From: Prorocentrum cordatum
Lineage: Eukaryota; Sar; Dinophyceae; Prorocentrales; Prorocentraceae
NCBI GenBank assembly: GCA_963575745.1
Contig: CAUYUJ010014549.1
Span: 489,501-553,500 of the forward strand
Direction of reading: 5' to 3'
Length of the DNA: 64,000 nucleotides
Shown one piece after another: positions 62,233 to 64,000 of the stretch. Each line of letters begins with the position of its first letter. Position 1 is the stretch's first letter. Made by a program: the position numbers and the translations under genes. The notes under the pieces are model-generated. The model was not told the DNA's origin, searched no databases, and saw nothing but the letters and a program-made list of their open reading frames with translations.

Positions 62233-62721
62233 ATGAAGCGAGGCCAGCAGAAGCATAACCTTGCCGGGATCACAAAGGCCAAGACGCTACACGACCACAT
62301 CGTGAGACCGAACAAGGTGAAGAAGCTGATTCAACTCGAACAAGCAGATCAAGTTCATGGGCAGGCAGTTGGAGCTATCCGGCGAACACGCCCAAGGAGC
62401 CATAGCCTGTTCGAGCTAGCGCGTGAGCCCAATAGCCTACTAGGGAGAGAGTTCAACGCCACTGGCAGACATGATCGAACCTTCCGAGTTCACCTAACTA
62501 AATGCGACCCTCGGAAGAGAGGAACCGCGGAGGGCATACTGGTGAAGATCACGAAGGAGAAGAAGCTTGTCAGGATACCAGTGCTTTGGATCAGTATCCC
62601 GTGTACTCCGTGGTGCGCGTACCAGCGGATCTGCATTTCAGGGCGCCGGCCCAACGCGTTCGCTTTAGAATGGCCCGACAGGAGAATGATAAGATCTTGC
62701 GCAACATACTTTGGCTCTTGA
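62233..62721 (+). pseudogene. Methyltransferase-like segment with SIPCTPW
   Basis: Frame 1 carries RVHLTKCDPRKRGTAEGILV and LWISIPCTPWCAYQRICI (62590-62616 for the core). The Pro-Cys box after a hydrophobic strand resembles motif IV of cytosine methyltransferases, and segments like it are common in dinoflagellate copia-like proteins in my memory. Motif I is not clear. Followed after a frame change by FDGCRYGI. Confidence 0.4.
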
Positions 62722-62772
62722 GGGAGCTACGACCGACCTCATGCAGTTCCTACGGGCTTCGAACTACCTGTC

Positions 62773-64000
62773 GTGAGCGACATGCGGAATGACAGGTTCA
62801 AGCCGAAGGACCTCTCCCAGATTCAAGACATCCTTGGACTACGAGCTGTGTTTGACGGATGTCGGTATGGCATCAAGACCAGTAAGGGGGAGCCCATTCG
62901 GAAAAAAAACGTTCAGGGACCTGACGAACCATCAGCCCACAGTCGACGAGCTCCACAAGAAGTGCGACGGGAAGCACGTGCACGCGAAGGTGGTTGGCGG
63001 AAAGGACCTTACCCAGACCAGCCGCTACACCGTCCCACCCGTGAAGGACATCGCCTCAGGACCGCGAGCAATTCGCCGCGGCTGCGACGTGATGCCGGTG
63101 GCCCACGACTGGGAGGTCACTGCTCGCGCCAAGGCGGTCCTCGACGCCATGGGCCCGGCAGGGCGGGCGCAGCTCGAGCGCGCGGCCAAGCTGGCGCGCG
63201 CCAACGCCGGCCACCCGACCAACGCCAGCCTCGCGAGGACCATCCGCTTGCAGGGCGGCTCGGCCGAGGCGATCGCGGCAGCTGGAGCTCACCGCTGCCT
63301 CGACTGTGAGAGGCGAACATCTCCGCGCCTGCAGATCTGAGGTCCAAGTTCCGCGACGTTGGCGATGGAGTCGCTGCCGACCTGATGGCCCTCGCCGATG
63401 AAGGGCAACGAGGCTCAGCTGCAGAACAACCTCGACATGGCCGCCGCCTTCCAGTTGCTGGCACCGCAGGCCGACAAGAAGCCCGTCACATCGTGGACGA
63501 CGCTTCCTATGAGGTGGATGGGCTGGGCTGGCCCGCCCCAGGCGAGCATCGCAGACCTCGGAGGCGAGTTCGAGAGGGGGTTCCGCAGCGAGCTCGAAGG
63601 CATGGGTTCCGAGCTCATCGCCACCGCCGCCCTGGGTCCAAGGCAGAACAGCATCTGCGAGCTGCGCAGCGGCGAACGGAAGTACAACGCGAAGGCCATC
63701 ATCGACGAGTACCGTATCGATTTCACAGCCCCAGGCGCCTTGGAGTGGCTCTGCACTGTGGTCAACTGGGCGAAGCACAGCAAGGTGGGGCCGTCTGGAC
63801 ACAGCCTGGCGCAACGGGCGCTTGGTCGCGGCAACCGCCTGCCCTACAACATCCTCTCCAACCACGCGAGGCTCTCGCTCCACCAGCGCACCCGGGGCGA
63901 CCAGACGTTCCAGCAGCGCGCGGGCATGCTTGCTGCCGCTCAGCGCGCGGCCAAGGAGGTCGAGTACGACCGTCGACTCTCGGCGGCCTTCCTGGCCAAG
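62773..64000 (+). pseudogene. Integrase (zinc-binding and DDE core), partial
   Basis: Frame 62789-63340 reads KCDGKHVHAKVVGGKDLTQT, then NAGHPTNASLARTIRLQGG and HRCLDCERR, the HHCC zinc-binding module with its first His apparently lost. After a TGA at 63338 the same frame continues: DMAAAFQLL, WMGWAGPPQASIADLGGEFE (second catalytic Asp, about 63554), RQNSICELRSGERKYN (catalytic Glu, about 63657) and WAKHSKVGPSGHS to the edge. The first core Asp seems to lie in another frame (VAADLMALADEG). Integrase inserts the linear cDNA. Confidence 0.65.

Larger units (their letters stand above)
60240..64000 (+). mobile_element. Copia-like gag-pol retroelement, decayed, open at right edge
   Basis: In + strand order: gag fragments (60560-60930), zinc knuckle (61231-61282), aspartic protease (about 61420-61830), a Pro-Cys methyltransferase-like segment (about 62480-62650), FDGCRYGI segment (62851-62874), integrase zinc site (63205-63308) and integrase core (63338 to the edge). 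RT and RNase H would follow outside the window, which is the copia order. Several stops (for example TAG at 61252, TGA at 63338) and frame changes show decay. No LTR was identified. Confidence 0.7.

Overview
The window looks like nuclear DNA of a dinoflagellate, possibly Prorocentrum-like. It is GC-rich and packed with microsatellites, minisatellites and long G/C homopolymers. Every protein I can recognise is a mobile-element protein of kinds typical of dinoflagellate genomes: tyrosine-recombinase (DIRS/Ngaro-like) retroelements, LINEs and a copia-like element, several with cytosine-methyltransferase-like domains. I see no bacterial operon logic, no rRNA, tRNA or CRISPR, no spliced-leader motif, and no convincing intact host gene. 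The species name is inference; the class assignment is firmer.

Layout. (1) 1-3.99 kb, + strand: 3' part of a DIRS/Ngaro-like element (RT with YIDD, RNase H, tyrosine recombinase, split direct repeats). (2) 4.0-10.6 kb: repeat desert with a minisatellite of about 42 units of about 101 bp, a 34-bp array, TCC and C-rich arrays, a composite array carrying G-quadruplex motifs, and a CCCTAGGG array. (3) 10.6-15.05 kb, - strand: decayed LINE (APE endonuclease, RT, zinc fingers). (4) 15.2-17.76 kb: degenerate repeats, a strong palindrome and a TA microsatellite. (5) 17.76-20.3 kb, + strand: LINE fragment starting exactly at its VDD box and ending in RNase H. (6) 20.63-27.25 kb, - strand: the best preserved element, a Ngaro/DIRS-like element with complete A1-ORFs-B1-A2-B2 split repeats, inserted in a TCA microsatellite and coding for a small ORF, a gag-like protein, RT/RNase H, tyrosine recombinase and a C5-methyltransferase-like protein. 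(7) 27.25-30.3 kb: TCA and purine tracts, and a possible J-domain relic. (8) 30.4-33.2 kb, - strand: decayed RT/RNase H element invaded by poly-G runs and an 18-bp repeat. (9) 34.56-60.0 kb, - strand: a giant non-LTR retroelement of about 25 kb. (10) 60.2 kb to the right edge, + strand: decayed copia-like gag-protease-integrase.

The main candidate for something new is region 9. In transcription order it carries a low-complexity N-terminus with four tandem repeats, a zinc-ribbon-like ORF, a RING finger, a DNMT3-like cytosine methyltransferase, an APE endonuclease (QETHW, GGDVNL, SDH), an RT with YVDD, a zinc motif, an RNase H, a UPF1-like SF1 helicase with all main motifs, and 4-5 kb of unrecognised cysteine-containing ORFs ending in a duplicated block of about 395 bp. 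Such an element could nick target DNA, reverse-transcribe, remove RNA, unwind nucleic acid, methylate its DNA and perhaps recruit ubiquitin. I know of no LINE described with this full set.

Reading frames in most elements are broken, often at G/C homopolymers, so either the elements are decayed or the assembly has homopolymer indels. All functions are read from motifs by eye; no searches were run.
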